The notes below the pieces were generated by a model. The model had not been told where the DNA came from, searched no databases, and saw only the letters and a list, made by a program, of their open reading frames with translations. The position numbers and the translations under genes were made by a program. Positions 13,698-24,490 of a stretch of 64,000 bases of DNA are shown piece after piece. The stretch covers positions 17,736,993-17,800,992 of the forward strand of contig OX442416.1 of the NCBI GenBank assembly GCA_949361645.1, read 5' to 3'. The stretch is from Spongilla lacustris. Its lineage: Eukaryota > Porifera > Demospongiae > Spongillida > Spongillidae. Position 1 is the stretch's first letter. Each line of letters begins with the position of its first letter.

Positions 13698-14217
13698 TAG
13701 TTGGGCGTGGCCCTCCCTTCGCGTATTGGCGGAAGGTCGGGTTGCAAGCCTATACCAAGATTTGTTCTGGAGTGTTATGTAATATCGTTGTGAATATCGT
13801 TATGTTATTGCACGATTATTGAGCGTTAGATTACGTGGCGATAATGTGTCTGCAGAGCAGCTGCTCACATGTATTGTTTCGGGTGCGGTGTCGATGAGTT
13901 GGGCATGGCCCACCCTTCGCATTGTTGTTCAGGCTTCATAGTAGCAGGGCAGTGCAACTCTTTAGCTGCCTCTGTAACACATTCGCAAACAAAAGCAATG
14001 TTTGTCCGCTCCATGAAAATTCATATACATGTAAGTTAAATGGAAGGAACAGCTGCCTATCATTACCTCACATCAGCCGCTAATTGGGTGATAATGGGAC
14101 CCACTTGAATGCTGCAATCCGATTGGACTGCAATCCCCGTTGCAGCAGAACAAATCCAGGTATAGGCTTGCAACCCGACCTTCCGCCAATACGCGAAGGG
14201 CGGGCCACGCCCAACTA
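13698..14217. mobile_element. MULE-like MITE, 520 bp, with 9-bp target duplication
   Basis: Terminal inverted repeats of about 58 bp begin TAGTTGGGCGTGGCC and include TTCGCGTATTGGCGGAAGGT. The element is flanked on both sides by the 9-mer TTCCGACCT (13689-13697 and 14218-14226). A 9-bp duplication with long inverted repeats fits the Mutator-like (MULE) superfamily. No transposase is encoded. A shorter relative lies at 20988-21175. Confidence 0.85.
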
Positions 14218-15197
14218 TTCCGACCTCACGATGTTAAGTTCCTACATACATGATTATTCTAAGTACACATTTACGGTTGAAAATTTGTTAAATTAAAAGT
14301 CGTAAACACTCACAGTCGTGCATGCATGGTGAATTTCTGAATTCATGACCAAATTGTACTTGTGAGGATTGAGAGTAACAGCTCGGGCAGTTTTACAAGC
14401 CCTCTGCCATGGATCCTTCCAGCAGCAACGCTACGTCTTACGATATCCTTTTCACAGCAATCAACTGTGTCTCTGTACTCGTGTGCCTACTGGCAGCCAT
14501 CTTGGTAATTCTTTTTAAGTTGCTTAATAAGCTCGTCTATCGATTGGCTCTCCAGTGGCGAGGTGGCCGGGGGGGCAGGGGGGGCAATTGCCCCCCCAGC
14601 TGGCCTTAAAAAGGGGGCGCCAAAATGACGATAGGGGCGCACCAGCCGCCAAGCAAATTACACGAAATGTGTTTAATTAAAATGACTAATATAGAGTCGG
14701 CGATCGGACACGGTTGTATGCGGCTGGAAACTAAGTCAACAATTAGATCATTTACGGTATTACCATATATTTCTTAACTGATGGCTCATTATAGACATCT
14801 GATGTTTAAAAGCAAACCATAACTCACCAGAAGTAGCAAATCAAACACTGAAAACGAACTCAAACACTGCATTCCTTTTCCTGTCATGTCCAGTCAATGC
14901 GCACAATTGAAATTCCACATAGATAGCATGCGCATACCGTTTAGCAAGGTCACGCGATACGTATTTAGAAGGAGGGCGTTACTAAATGCGACGACGTAGC
15001 CTTTGGTGACTGAACTGGAAGGTATAAGTACTACAGCGATGCTCAGGAGGCATGTGGCTACCAGAATTTACTAACCTGAAGTGGCAACGCATTTTCTGTC
15101 ACCACGAACAAGCTGAGCGTATTGCATGAATAATCGACGTACGTTGTGGTTTTGCCCTATACATTATAGGTATGGATTACAATTTCCATACATTGCA

Positions 15198-17002
15198 GAG
15201 TGTGTGGGCAGAGGCTAACGAAGTACAGGGCAAAGAAAAGAACCAGCTCTGAGTGCATAGCATTCTCAGCTGAGCTGAAAATAGCTTTTGACATTGACAC
15301 ATCTGGGGATGATGTAACCCTGAGATGTTCTTCATGCAATGTAAGCTGGGTATGTAGAGAACCATCTGTGCCATCACAAAGTGAGTGCATCACAAATGTG
15401 TAGTGATGCTATTTGTGTGGCAAAACAAGTAAACATATGACATCATAAGAGGTCATCTTGAGAAGATTGCCCCTCCTCTAGTTCTCCATAGTGAGCCTAG
15501 CCCACCTTTGGCAAGAGCTAACAACCTATCAATGCTAAAGGAGCTGAAGTGTGCACTGTGCTCCAACACCCTCTCACAGCCACTGGAACTGCTGTGTGGT
15601 GCACTGGTGTGCTCCAAATGCCTCCGGGAGTGGATAGCAGCATATGATGCTGTGAACCGTCCATGCTGCTCAGAGGACGGATAGTCCTCTGCTGCTCACT
15701 GATGGTCCCATGCTGCCCAGAGGATGGTCCCATGCTGCCCAGAGGATGGCCCCATGCTGCCCAGAGGATGATCCCCTGCTGCTCAGAGGATGGTTCCCTG
15801 CTGATCAGAGGATGATCTCCTGCTGCTCAGAGGATGATCCCCTGCTGCTCAGAGGACAGTCCCATGCTGCTCAGAGACGGTCCCCTGCTGATCAGAGGAT
15901 GGTCCCATGCTGCTCAGAGGATGGCCCCCTGCTGCTCAGAGGATGGTCCCCTGCTGCTCAGAGGATGGTCCCATGCTGCCCAGAGGATGATCCCCTGTTG
16001 CTCAGAGGATGATCCCCTGCTGCTCAGAGGACAGTCCCATGCTGCTCAGAGGACGGTCCCCTGCTGATCAGAGGATGGTCCCATGCTGCCCAGAGGATGA
16101 TCCTCTGCTGCTCAGAGGATGATCCCCTGCTGCTCAGAGGATGATCTCCTGCTGCTCAGAGGATGATCCCCTGCCGCTCAGAGGACAGTTCCATGCTGCT
16201 CAGAGGACGGTCCCCTGCTGATCAGAGGATGGTCCCCTGCTACTCAGAGGATGATCCCCTGCTGCTCCGAGGATGATCCCCTGCTACTCAGAGGATGGTC
16301 CCCTGCTGCTCAGAGGATGATCCCCTGCTGCCCAGAGGAAAATCCCCTGCTGCTCAGAGGACGGTCACCAGGATGGTCCCCTAGTCAGACTATCATCAAG
16401 TGTGATAATGCTGCTGTCAGATGTTCTGGAGCACTGTATACAGACTGCAGCAGGGATATTAAGGATGGTGACTATGAAGAGCATGAGTGTGCACCAACAC
16501 TTACACCTGAGGAGGAGAAGCAAGCAGCGAGTTTGCTGAAGAGGGTAATGTCTACCAGCTAGTCCTGACAAAGCCATCATACAACTTGCTACAGGGGAAG
16601 CAGTTAAGGGAATGTCAATGACTTGTACAGAGGTTACATAATATATACACTCACTTCTGCCAATGACATTCGTGCATGTCACCAGAGCTAAACTACAACT
16701 GCCTAGTCATCATGGACTGAAGTTCAGGTACATGTATTGCTGGCGATTAAGGCTGGGCTTGCCATACCTTGGAATACACTGAGGCTTCTAAGGCGGTGTG
16801 TCACAACATACAGCAAAGGCTCAATTCTAACTCACTGGTGTTTCAGGTGGCTCAAATAATCAGGAATCTGTCTGGCTGGTGAGGAAAGGATGCACCACAT
16901 ATTCAGCCAAATTGTTGGCGATAACCCCAAAGGAGAAACAGCCCCCTTTTCAGGGGCCAAGTCAATTCATGCAAAATTCTTGGCTTGACATTTGCTCCAA
17001 TC
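15198..17002 (+). pseudogene. RAG1 N-terminal-like protein gene of copy B, broken
   Basis: The same four blocks as in copy A, here on the plus strand. Block 1 (about 15198-15336) contains VCGQRLTKYRAKKRT and FDIDTSGDDVTLRCSSC. A GTAAGC donor-like site follows immediately. Block 2 (about 15490-15665) is the RING-like finger starting LKCALCSNTLSQPLELLCG. Block 3 (16385-16562) reads IIKCDNAAVRCSGALYTDC, then DGDYEEHEC, and ends in a TAG. Block 4 (about 16744-17002) includes AIKAGLAIPWNTLRLLRR and IVGDNPKGETAPF with one stop between RWLK and SGI. In copy A that stop is a Ser codon, while the IPWN tryptophan is Arg there, so the copies carry different lesions. Family assignment rests on motif order and spacing against vertebrate RAG1 residues 1-400 and is good for blocks 1-3. 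No catalytic core is present. Confidence 0.68.
15665..16375. repeat. 21-bp minisatellite inside the RAG1-like gene, copy B
   Basis: About 34 units of CTGCTGCTCAGAGGATGATCC-type sequence, starting at the CC pair that closes the RING-like finger and ending just before block 3. All three frames stay partly open (repeats such as PCCSEDD, LLLRGWS and AAQRM). Unit order differs in places from copy A, so the arrays have changed since the copies separated. Confidence 0.92.
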
Positions 17003-18882
17003 CACAACCACATGCAGAACCTGATGCGCATTGTGCAAGAACACTTACTAAGTATTGAGCCACAATTGGTAGCTGCCATCCCCCCTCCAGCCAAGAGAGT
17101 AAAGAATAAATAATAATTCAGTTCAAGCTCAATCTATTTACATATGAGCATGGAGTCAAATTTAGACCAAAAGAAATGTAAGGCTATATTTTAAACGCTC
17201 TGTTAAAACCAAACTTCATTGCGCAAATATTAATTCCCCCACCCCCCAAAAGACACCAAAATGGTGGATTTTCAAAGGCTAGAAATCTACTTTAGAAAAT
17301 GCGTTGCCACTAACCTGTACCAAAAAACGACAGTACAAACAACTAACTTTACCGTGATAGCTTTAGCATGTTCCAATTCAGTCACCGAGCGTCGCTGTAG
17401 TTTTTTGAACACATGTAGTCGGTGATCGCCGTGCGTAAGTCGATAGGTTTGAAGTACCAGAGCCGACAGTTGGCAACACCAGGCCACGTGATTTTTGCTT
17501 ACAATATAGTTCAAAGGTGTTTATCACTGCTAGTATGGCTTTTAGGTGTTGATTACGTTTTATGTACCCCGTGCACGGCTGGTTCTAAAAGGCATCGGTT
17601 GTCAGGTTCGTTGCTATGGGTGTACGTAACCATTTCAATTTTTCGGGGCGTAGGGCTTAGTTTCCACGCGTTCAATGAGAGCAGACCACCGTGCGGAAGA
17701 AAGAAGGCGGGATTTTACCCCACGTGATATATATTTATAGCATTTGTTACGTAATATTACGGTTACGTAGGTAAACAATCCAAGTACATTGGGTAGTTCC
17801 GGCCAAAATTTCGGCTTGACTGATGTCATGAGATCTAGAATCGGCTACGTGTTAATTTTTATCGTGCTGCTCGAAAAGAGGGCACTATTTATTGGTGTTG
17901 ATTGCCTTAGTTTCCAATACAATAATTAGAACGCGCACTACAAAAATTTTCGCGCGCTTCGCGCGCGCCCCTCTCTTTCGTCAAGCATTCATGTGGAACC
18001 CACCCCCTCCTCGCCGAAATCCTGCATCCGCCCCTGTAACGAGATAAGAAATTCTGACACAAAGGCAGCATGTGTGTTTGTGTGTGTGTGTGGGGGGGAG
18101 GGGGGGGGGGGGCGGCAGTCTGTGTAATTGCCCCCCCAGTGACAGACAAGCCACCTCGCCACTGTGGCTCTCTACCAGGTTTTAGCCTCTCTGGCCTTTG
18201 CGATGGTGGAGGTTTTTGAAATAAACTTAATCAATTATAGCCAAAGTCCGGATGTCTATGGTCAAGTGTGTACCGCTATCGGACTTCTTAGCTTGAATTG
18301 TACACTCGATGGGTTAAGCTACTCTTCACGATGTGGGTGGCCGTTCATCTTTTCTGTTTTGCGGTACTCCACAAGAACCTGAAGCTTGAAATGTTGTATA
18401 TGTAGCAATCTCTTTGCTCGCGCCAGTGGTGATAGCCGTGGTACCTCTCATAACACAAAACTATGGATTTCACCCTTCTGATAATGACTGTTTCATTTTC
18501 AAATATGGTCAAAATGACAGCCACAGCATTGCCTACATCGAGAGGATTGCCCTTTGGGATGGTCCAGCCATGGTGATCCTAATCACAACATCCACAGCTA
18601 TGGTTGTCATGGTGATATATCTGGTACATAGGGTTCGAAGGAGATCAATGTATGAGCCAATCAGCGATGGAGACCAGTTCTGGAAGGCTCTTAAACAGCT
18701 CCTTCCATTGACTGCTTTTCCTATATTGTTCCTTGTTTTCGAAATACCAAACTTTATCTATCATGTCCGCTCATCTGATAATGCACCCAATACAACAACT
18801 CCATCTATGTTTGCGGCAATGTTGCTTATCTCTCAATGGAGCATGGCTTCGGGTATTACTCTTCTATACTTCACATCTTGGT

Positions 18883-19262
18883 AACACAAAGGCACATGCA
18901 AGTACATAAAAAATAGCAGCCACAATGCCTACCATAATTCCAGCAACTGCAGCACAGTTAAATTAGAGAGTGCTGCCGGCTTACCTGTGAACAGTGATAA
19001 TAACTTTTCTCTACCAAGTAGTAGCATCATGGGAGATGAATAGCTAGTCTGTACAATTGCACATGATTGAAGTGATAAGTTTAATTGTGTAAGCTCAATT
19101 AACTTATATTATGGGCTCCATTTTTTTTTTCTATTAGTACTTGGACCACTATATTGTCGCTTAATTTGACCACTTCATCGCTGTCGCAGACTCGCGGACT
19201 TTGGTTTTGCGATGATTTCGTATGCATGAATATAATTCTCGTCCCTTCATTTTAGCCCCCCC

Positions 19263-19295
<33 letters not shown>

Positions 19296-19504
19296 ATATG
19301 ATTAGCTTCCGCCGCCCTTGTTACCCATCGCTCATATTCAAGATCTACTGATGCTTTGCGTACGAGCAATCCCAGGTTGTCCTGATCTATGCTTTGCGCA
19401 GAGCAATCCCAGGATTGCGCGGCCAATCCATGAATAGTACCACAAACCATGGATCTAGGGTTTGCATAATCCCGGGATTAAGTTTAGAAATATGTGGTAA
19501 TACC
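18883..19504. other. Non-coding stretch with a C tract
   Basis: The beginning is the decayed 3' end of the GPCR pseudogene. A run of C spans about 19257-19293. Degenerate repeats around CAATCCCAGG occur at about 19365-19420. No gene is seen. Confidence 0.5.
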
Positions 19505-19735
19505 GGTGTCGTAGGCATGGTTGTCCCCCCCCGCAAAATGTCCCCCCGGACATTCATGCCTAGGCACAGCTGTCCCCCGGACACTCGTTCCTAGGCACCA
19601 TTGTCCCCCGGACAATTATGCCTAGGCAGATATGTCCGCAGGGGACATTTATGCCTAGGCATAGTTGTCCTACCCTAGGCACCAGTGTCCCCCCATGGGG
19701 GGACACTGGTGCCTAGGATAGAATGTCCTACACTT
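19505..19735. repeat. Cluster of ~31-bp palindromic repeats with a 44-bp perfect palindrome
   Basis: Units of about 31 bp alternate the dyads TGTCCCCCGGACA and TGCCTAGGCA, repeated about six times. The last one (19674-19717) is a perfect 44-bp palindrome centred on CCCATGGG. The array could form cruciforms. No coding potential and no transposon-end structure is seen. Confidence 0.85.
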
Positions 19736-20575
19736 TAAATACAGGCATGGTATATACAAGCATAAGTATAATACAACCAAATCGGATCGATATACATATA
19801 CGTTAGTCGTTTTATATGTGCATGTATTAGCAAACGTCATGCATGCCATGATATATCTTAATATACATGTACATGCGTCTGCGTGCCCGCTCGTCGAGTC
19901 CTTGCGCATGCATGTGAAAGATTTGATCTGATTGGTACAAGTGTACAAGGGTATACGTAGTTACGTTGCGGTGTGCAGAGCAGCTAATTAGTTATTACTA
20001 AAGGCTCTCATTTCAAGGAAAGGCATTCTAGTGTAAATGATTACAAATGTCACAGTAAATCGTATGAAAATTCATGCACGTATGATTTAGCTTGTCCGCG
20101 TGTGGTCATAAAATAATGATTGGTACCATGATATCACAAAAAAACATGCTTCATGTGTCAGACAGATATTTGCTGCATGCAGTGCAGAGCCATTTCCCTT
20201 GTAAACACCTTTGCCAACTGACTCTTGAACTTTGTATACGATTTTTCTTTGCTGGAAGTAAGTGAACACCCAATATCAAAGTTACAGTCATGCTTCTATA
20301 CATGGTGGTCGCATGCATATATCTATACAACGATGAGGAGCATATCCATAGAGGCTTCCGTGTTACCTGACCCCCCCCCTCCCCCCCCCCCCCCCCCCCC
20401 CCCCTAAACTAAACTGACTTAATTTATACTAACCTTCCCCCCTCCCCACACTTGTATTAATTTGACCTACCCTCCCCTCTCCGCTCGTATTTGGCCTATC
20501 GCAAGGGTGCATGATCCCCCCACCCACCCGCTCGTATTCGATTGACGTACAATGTTAATTGGTTTGAAATTCTGG
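19736..20575. other. Non-coding stretch with a C tract
   Basis: No gene recognised. A C-rich tract lies at about 20371-20404. The rest is AT-rich with scattered ACATGT motifs. Confidence 0.5.
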
Positions 20576-20579
20576 ATAC

Positions 20580-20715
20580 GCGCCAGGCCTGACGATTTAC
20601 CTTCTGGTGAAGCGTGGCAAGCTATCATTATTCTTTCCTGCTCTTCTTTCGATTTGGTCACTGTTGATCGCCACTGACTCAATTTGTAAATAAAGAGCGC
20701 GCCATTGTCAACCTT
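20580..20715 (-). pseudogene. Fragment with integrase-type zinc-binding motif
   Basis: The minus strand reads KSKEEQERIMIACHASPEG, which matches the start of the H2C2 zinc-binding segment of Ty3/gypsy integrases and of KRBA2-like proteins derived from them. The part that should follow (GHxGxxKT) is missing. A donor-like GTAAAT follows the PEG codons, so it could instead be one exon of a domesticated gene. No neighbouring exon was found. Confidence 0.4.
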
Positions 20716-20987
20716 GTAATTTCCACGCGCTTTCGTCTAAAAGAACGTTTCTGATCTTTTGAACATCCAACTGGCGTGGATACCTTCCTTTTAACAAGAA
20801 CTGAGTTCAAAACGATTTCGTCGTCCGTGGCCGGCAACACTCGCTATTCTAAAAGGAAACATCCAGTGCTCCACGTACGCGTGCGCACATCAGTTTAAAC
20901 ACGCATGAGGCAGAGCAGTTACGAGGATTCGAAGGCTAAGTGTTTGGTTGAACTTTTATGGTAAACGAGAAAACGTGGAGGGGGGCT

Positions 20988-21175
20988 AGTTGGGCGTAGC
21001 CCGACCGTACCTTCGTGTATTGGCGGAAGGTCGGGTATACCTGGATTTGTACCCATGCATCTAATAGCGTATGTGGGCTATATGTGATAATAGTATAGCC
21101 CAATACGCTATTAGATGGGTACAAATCCAGGTATAGGCTAGATACCCAATACGCGAAGGTCGGGCTACGGGACCC
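20988..21175. mobile_element. MULE-like MITE remnant, related to 13698-14217
   Basis: The left end reads CTAGTTGGGCGTAGCCCGAC followed by TATTGGCGGAAGGTCGGG. The right end has the inverted equivalent (CAATACGCGAAGGTCGGGCT) but lacks the final CCCAACTA. The middle is itself a palindrome around CATCTAATAGCGTATGTGGG and its complement. It is a shortened relative of the 520-bp MITE. Confidence 0.7.
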
Positions 21176-21181
21176 CGTTGA

Positions 21182-21240
21182 AGTTAGCCGCACATTCCTC
21201 AGCCGCACATTCCAAAATGAATAAAATTAACATTCCACAA
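21182..21240. mobile_element. Solo terminus related to the 48.7-kb MULE-like element
   Basis: GAAGTTAGCCGCACATTCCT followed by CAGCCGCACATTCC matches the inverted repeat ends at 48702-48736 and 51562-51611. The opposite end was not found nearby, so this is a solo or truncated end. Confidence 0.65.
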
Positions 21241-21451
21241 GCGGCGGCCGTTATTGCGCGCCCTTGTGGATATATCCGGATACTCGATACACAACACGGG
21301 CGGTTCTGAACGCTGGACCAAGTGAGAACGTACGTAACTAAGTGTACACATGTACATGCACATGCTGATAGCTATACCTACAAATGAATGCTACTCCATC
21401 ACACGGTACGGTGTTTTGTGCTGATAAAATCTTATTATTAGCACGACTTTA

Positions 21452-24400
21452 GGACCGTGGCCTGGCTACGTCCCATGCTAGCCTACCAGGGTGACAACAC
21501 AAAAACACCAAGGTACCAGTATACCTGCATGACAGAAACATCACCCATGACCCACTTGACATATGTTATGGGTTTGGCCCCTCCCACTTTAGGACCGTGG
21601 CTACGTCCCTTGCTAGCCTACCAGGGTGACAGCACAAAAACACCACGGTACCAGTACACCTGCATGACAGAAACATCACACATGACCCACTTGACATATG
21701 TGAGCTCAAGGTATGGGCTTGGCCCCTCCCACTTTAGGACCGTCCCTTGATAGCCTACCAGGGTGACAGCACAAAAACACCAAGGTACCAGTACACCTGC
21801 ATGACAGACACATCACCCATGACCCACTTGACATATGTGAGCACAAGGTATGGGTTTGGCCCCTCCCACTTTAGGACCATGGCTACGTCCCTTGATAGCC
21901 TACCAGGGGTGACAGCACAAAAACACCAAGGTACCAGTACACCTGCATGACAGAAACATCACACATGACCCACTTGACATATGTGAGCACAAGGTATTGG
22001 CTTGGCCCCTCCCACTTTAGGACCGTCCCTTAATAGCCTACCAGGGTGACAGCACAAAAACACCAAGGTACCAGTACACCTGCATGACAGACACATCATC
22101 CATGACCCACTTGACATATGTGAGCACAAGGTATGGGTTTGGCCCCTCCCACTTTAGGACCGTGGCTACGTCCCTTGATAACCTATCAGGGTGACAGCAC
22201 AAAAACACCAAGGTACCAGTACACCTGCATGACAGAAACATCACCCATAACCCATATGACATATGTGAGCACAAGGTATGGGCTTGGCCCCTCCCACTTT
22301 AGGACCGTCCCTTGCTAGCCTACCAGGGTGACAGCACAAAAACACCAAGGTACCAGTACACCTGCATGACAGAAACATCATCCATGACCCACTTGACACA
22401 TGTGAGCACAAGGTATGGGTTTGGCCCCTCCCACTTTAGGACCGTGGCTATGTCCCTTGCTAGCCTACCAGGGTGACAGCACAAAAACACCAAGGTACCA
22501 GTATACCTGCATGACAGAAACATCACCCATGACCCACTTGACATGTGTGAGCACAAGGTATGGGTTTGGCCCCTCCCACTTTAGGACCGTGGCTACGTCC
22601 CTTGCTAGCCTACCAGGGTGAGAGCACAAAAACACCAAGGTACCAGTATACCTGCATGACAGAAACATCACCCATGACCCACTTGACATATGTGAGCACA
22701 AGGTATGGGCTTGGCCCCTCCCACTTTAGGACCGTCCCTTGAAAGCCTACCAGGGTGACAGCACAAAAACACCAAGGTACCAGTACACCTGCATGACAGA
22801 AACATCACCCATGACCCACTTGACATATGTGAGCACAAGGTATGGGTTTGGCCCCTCCCACCTTAGGACCGTGGCTATGTCCCTTGCTAGCCTACCAGGG
22901 TGACAGCACAAAAACACCAAGGTACCAGTAGACCTGCATGACAGTAACATCACACATGGCCCACTTGACATATGTGAGCACAAGGTATGGGTTTGGCCCC
23001 TCCCACTTTAGGACCGTGGCTACGTCCCATGCTAGCAGACCAGGGTGACAGCACAAAAACACCAAGGTACCAGTACACCTGCATGACAGAAACATCACCC
23101 ATAACCCACTTGACATATGTGAGCACATGGTATGGGCTTGGCCCCTCCCACTTTAGGACCGTCCCTTGCTAGCCTACCAGGGTGACAGCACAAAAACACC
23201 AAGGCACCAGTACACCTGCATGACAGAAACATCATCCATGACCCACTTGACATATGTGAGCACAAGGTATGGGTTTGGCCCCTCCCACTTTAGGACCGTG
23301 GCTACGTCCCTTGCTAGCCTACCAGGGTGACAGCACAAAAACACCAAGGTACCAGTATACTTGCATGACAGAAACATCACCCATGACCCACTTGACATAT
23401 GTGAGCACAAGGTATGGGTTTGGCCCCTCCCACTTTAGGACCGTGGCTACGTCCCTTGTTAGCCTACCAGGGTGAGAGCACAAAAACACCAAGGTACCAG
23501 TATACCTGCATGACAGAAACATCACCCATGACCCACTTGACATATGTGAGCACAAGGTATGGGCTTGGCCCCTCCCACTTTAGGACCGTCCCTTGCTAGC
23601 CTACCAGGGTGACAGCACAAAAACACCAAGGTACCAGTATACCTGCATGACAGAAGCATCACCCATGACCCACTTGACATATGTGAGCACAAGGTATGGG
23701 TTTGGCCCCTCCCACTTTAGGACCGTGGCTACGTCCCTTGTTAGCCTACCAGGGTGAGAGCACAAAAACACCAAGGTACCAGTATACCTGCATGACAGAA
23801 ACATCACCCATGACCCACTTGACATGTGTGAGCACAAGGTATGGGTTTGGCCCCTCCCACTTTAGGACCGTCCCTTGATAGCCTACCAGGGTGACAGCAC
23901 AAAAACACCAAGGTACCAGTACACCTGCATGACAGAAACATCACCCATGACCCACTTGACATATGTGAGCACAAGGTATGGGTTTGGCCCCTCCCACTTT
24001 AGGACCGTGGCTACGTCCCTTGCTAGCCTACCAGGGTGAGAGCACAAAAACACCAAGGTACCAGTATACCTGCATGACAGAAACATCACCCATGACCCAC
24101 TTGACATATGTGAGCACAAGGTATGGGTTTGGCCCCTCCCACTTTAGGACCGTCCCTTGATAGCCTACCAGGGTGACAGCACAAAAACACCAAGGTACCA
24201 GTACACCTGCATGACAGAAACATCACCCATGACCCACTTGACATATGTGAGCACAAGGTATGGGTTTGGCCCCTCCCACTTTAGGACCGTGGCTACGTCC
24301 CTTGCTAGCCTACCACGGTGAGAGCACAAAAACACCAAGGTACCAGTATACCTGCATGACAGAAACATCACCCATGACCCACTTGACATATGTGAGCACA

Positions 24401-24490
24401 GGGTATGGGCTTGGCCCCTCCCACTTTAGGACCGTCCCTTGATGGCCTACCAGGGTGACAGCACAAAAACACCAAGGTACCAGTACGTAG
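21452..24490. repeat. Satellite array of two alternating monomers (145 and 137 bp)
   Basis: About 22 tandem units differ mainly by an 8-bp segment: A units contain GACCGTGGCTACGTCCC (145 bp) and B units GACCGTCCC (137 bp). Reading left to right I see A A B A B A B A A B A A B A A B A B A B A B. Units are mostly over 95% alike. Open frames of 60-148 codons on both strands recur with the unit and are not genes. An A+B pair is 282 bp, a multiple of three, which explains the long frames. Confidence 0.95.

Larger units (their letters stand above)
14709..17693 (+). mobile_element. RAG1-N-terminal-like transposon, copy B (2985 bp)
   Basis: Reverse-orientation copy of 9055-12038. It starts CACGGT, ends ACCGTG and is flanked by CGGA on both sides (14705-14708, 17694-17697), suggesting a 4-bp target duplication. 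It sits within the hAT-like element, so it inserted after that element or travelled with it. Subterminal inverted repeats are visible around 15005-15105 and 17290-17400. The nearly equal length and high identity of the two copies imply recent activity or recent duplication. Confidence 0.78.
14553..18164. mobile_element. hAT-like non-autonomous element inside the GPCR
   Basis: Termini CAGTGGCGAGGTGGC and its exact reverse complement bound the interval. The host octamer TGGCTCTC is duplicated on both sides (14545-14552 and 18165-18172); it occurs once at the same place in the intact GPCR paralogue. An 8-bp duplication and CAGTGGCG ends fit the hAT superfamily. After removing the nested RAG1-like copy B (14709-17693), about 620 bp remain with no transposase gene, so it is non-autonomous. 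Confidence 0.9.
14409..18882 (+). pseudogene. GPCR paralogue split by nested transposons
   Basis: A second member of the family seen at 7673-8695. The 5' part (14409-14552) starts with ATG and encodes the N-terminus and helix 1, ending in LVYRLAL. A hAT-like element of 3612 bp then interrupts it. Coding resumes at 18173 with YQVLASLAFAMVEVFEI, exactly where the intact paralogue continues. Beyond the insertion there are at least two frameshifts, near 18290 and around 18395-18415. The remaining helices 4-7 are readable from about 18414 to a stop at 18882 (ALWDGPAMVILI, FWKALKQLLPLTAFPILF, WSMASGITLLYF). The C-terminal tail is shorter than in the intact paralogue. The insertion plus frameshifts make a functional receptor very unlikely. 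Confidence 0.9.

Noticed and set aside
9055..17693. Full Transib or RAG1/RAG2-type transposase in the RAG1-like element
   Set aside because: No DDE core region and no kelch-like RAG2 partner could be read in either copy.
21452..24490. Series of 60-148-codon open frames on both strands
   Set aside because: They recur once per satellite unit and follow from unit lengths summing to a multiple of three; no independent coding signal.
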